Positions 63,003-64,000 of a stretch of DNA of 64,000 nucleotides are shown piece after piece (positions within the stretch are counted from its first letter, which is position 1; every line of letters starts with the position of its first letter). The notes beneath the pieces were generated by a model. That model was not told where the DNA came from and did not search any database. It was given only the letters and a program-made list of their open reading frames with translations. Source of the stretch: Sva-07 sp963716095 (GTDB taxonomy: Bacteria; Actinomycetota; Acidimicrobiia; Acidimicrobiales; Ilumatobacteraceae); assembly GCA_963716095.1 (NCBI GenBank), contig CAVQSV010000006.1, positions 1 through 64,000 on the forward strand, written 5' to 3'. Both the position numbers and the translations under genes were made by a program.

Positions 63003-63167
63003 ACAGCTCGCTCCATATGGAAACCGTCTGTTTTACGTAAATGGATTGTTTGCATCCCGCGAACAATGGCTCGTCAAGATGCCAACAAGATGCGTTCTCA
63101 GCTCTTGTAACCGACGCCGAGTGCACGTACTTTCAGCCCCTCACCACAAGCGAGGAGTTGGGCTGCG
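63003..63167. promoter_or_regulatory. Relatively AT-rich leader upstream of the LuxR-type gene
   Basis: A 165-bp stretch with short AT-rich patches (CTGTTTTACGTAAATGG, ATTGTTTGCATCCC) unusual for this GC-rich sequence, with GAGGAG 10 bases before the ATG. It probably holds the promoter. I see no clear -35/-10 pair or gene. Confidence 0.35.
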
Positions 63168-63979
63168 ATGCACACCGCAACGAAGCCGGCGGCAATTCCG
63201 ACACGGCCACCATTGGACCAATGGCGTGCCGAAGCCGACCACAGCGATACGACGACCGGATGCGTTCTCGTCGTCGCGGAACACGCACTGTTGGGTGTCG
63301 GCTTGCGCGCGGCGCTTGCCGAACGCGGCTGGGATGTCGAAACGACCGACGACATGGCGGCGTGCGACGTCGTCGAACGGACACAACGACTTCAGGCGCA
63401 GTGCGTACTGCTCGACGTCCATCTGGGCGGCGGCCAGGACAACACCGCCGAGCTGGTCAGGGCGGTCGGTTCGACCGGAGCGAACGTGGTGACGCTGACC
63501 GCCGAACGACGCCGCATGGTGCTCGCCGAGTGGCTCGAGGCCGGCGCCGCTGGCTGGATCCCCAAGTGCGCCGACCTCGACGACGTCGACTCGACGTTGA
63601 CCAAGGTGGTCGGCGGCGAGGCGATCATCGGGCGCACGGAGCGCTCCGAACTGCTGGAGCACCTCCGGGTCGAGCGCATCCGGTTGATCCGAACCAAGGC
63701 ACGATTCGACCAACTCACGCCGCGGCTGAGGCACACGTGCTCTCCGCCCTCGCCGACGGCCTCAGCGCCGACGAGATCGCCGAACAGCACTATGTGGCGC
63801 TGAGCACGGTCCGATCCCAGATCCGCGCCGTACTCCAGAAGCTCGACGTGAACTCACAACTGGCGGCCGTCGCCATCGCTGACGCCCACCGGTGGTTGCT
63901 GCCGAACAACCCGTCCTCCGACCGGGACCGGCGGCGCTCGCCATCGGGTGCCGATCGCAGCGACCTGCAGCGGGCGTAA
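63168..63979 (+). CDS. LuxR-type response regulator (apparent frameshift)
   Basis: About 270 residues when repaired. A ~30-residue N-terminal extension precedes a receiver domain: 'GCVLVVAEHALLGVGLRAAL', phospho-acceptor Asp in 'CVLLDVHLG', Thr in 'VVTLTAE' and Lys in 'GWIPKCAD'. The usual acidic pair (DD) reads 'AE', so Mg2+ binding may be altered. One base appears to be missing near 63722, after which a LuxR helix-turn-helix follows ('AEAHVLSALADGLSADEIAE', 'HYVALSTVRSQIRAVLQKLD'). No histidine kinase is in the window. Targets unknown. Confidence 0.83.
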
Positions 63980-64000
63980 CACCAGAACCGCAAGCTCGTC

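Noticed and set aside
1..64000. tRNA, rRNA, riboswitch, insertion-sequence and prophage genes
   Set aside because: Looked for by eye on both strands in the intergenic gaps; no cloverleaf, rRNA motif, transposase, integrase or phage structural gene was recognised. A covariance-model scan would be needed to exclude small RNAs.

Overview
Most of this window (about 1.12-64 kb) is very GC-rich actinobacterial chromosome. A WhiB regulator, a PafB/PafC-like WYL pair, a ROK (polyphosphate-glucokinase-type) kinase, two WS/DGAT acyltransferases, lipoproteins with Thr/Asp/Pro-rich linkers and a secreted protein with C-terminal 'VRLLDTR'-type repeats together suggest Acidimicrobiia (Ilumatobacter-like). 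That placement is inference from gene content. The first ~1.12 kb is different. It is AT-richer and encodes the ends of an FdhB/FrhB-like Fe-S protein and a heterodisulfide-reductase HdrC, as found in anaerobes. HdrC runs without a stop straight into the WhiB start, so the left end looks like a chimeric join.

Layout. 1.1-4.0 kb: whiB, a DEDDh exonuclease, pafC/pafB-like genes. 4.1-9.3 kb: aldehyde dehydrogenase, CsoR-type repressor, pgi-pgl, rarD-like permease. 9.4-15.6 kb: two small lipoproteins and a complete livGFHMJ branched-chain amino-acid-type ABC operon. 15.6-24.4 kb: zinc metallopeptidase, alpha/beta hydrolase, L,D-transpeptidase, GT2, argG, M20 peptidase, XRE/MmyB regulator. 24.5-31.2 kb: a fused indolepyruvate:ferredoxin oxidoreductase, Ca2+/cation antiporter, ROK kinase, acyl-CoA dehydrogenase. 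31.4-35.4 kb: two divergent WS/DGATs and two DUF202 proteins. 35.5-41.4 kb: a ~990-residue secreted repeat protein, a lipoprotein, a second L,D-transpeptidase, an amidohydrolase. 41.5-51 kb: small membrane proteins, a Na+/H+ antiporter, and divergent from it an operon of cyclase-like receptor, MscS/cNMP-binding channel and cyclase-like receptor, then SHOCT/DUF6325 proteins. 51-57.4 kb: a Vps62-like membrane protein, a universal stress protein, and a three-gene membrane-lipid operon whose central gene fuses a CREST (alkaline-ceramidase-type) hydrolase to an acyltransferase. 57.4-64 kb: acyl-CoA dehydrogenase, DJ-1/PfpI protein, Baeyer-Villiger monooxygenase, FAD monooxygenase, LuxR-type regulator.

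Two things cut across the window. First, several families of short palindromic repeats occupy the intergenic spaces. One family has the core GGTGTC-N-GACACC. Two others come as pairs of hairpins separated by 19-20 bp. Some copies supply stop codons, and one copy lies in frame inside the FAD monooxygenase gene. No transposase is present here to explain them. Second, at least twenty single-base frameshifts break otherwise intact genes, clustered between 28.9 and 48.2 kb. They are most simply consensus errors, so broken genes should not be read as true pseudogenes without reads.

No rRNA, tRNA, CRISPR array, insertion sequence or phage gene was recognised. No gene-free stretch exceeds about 300 bases.
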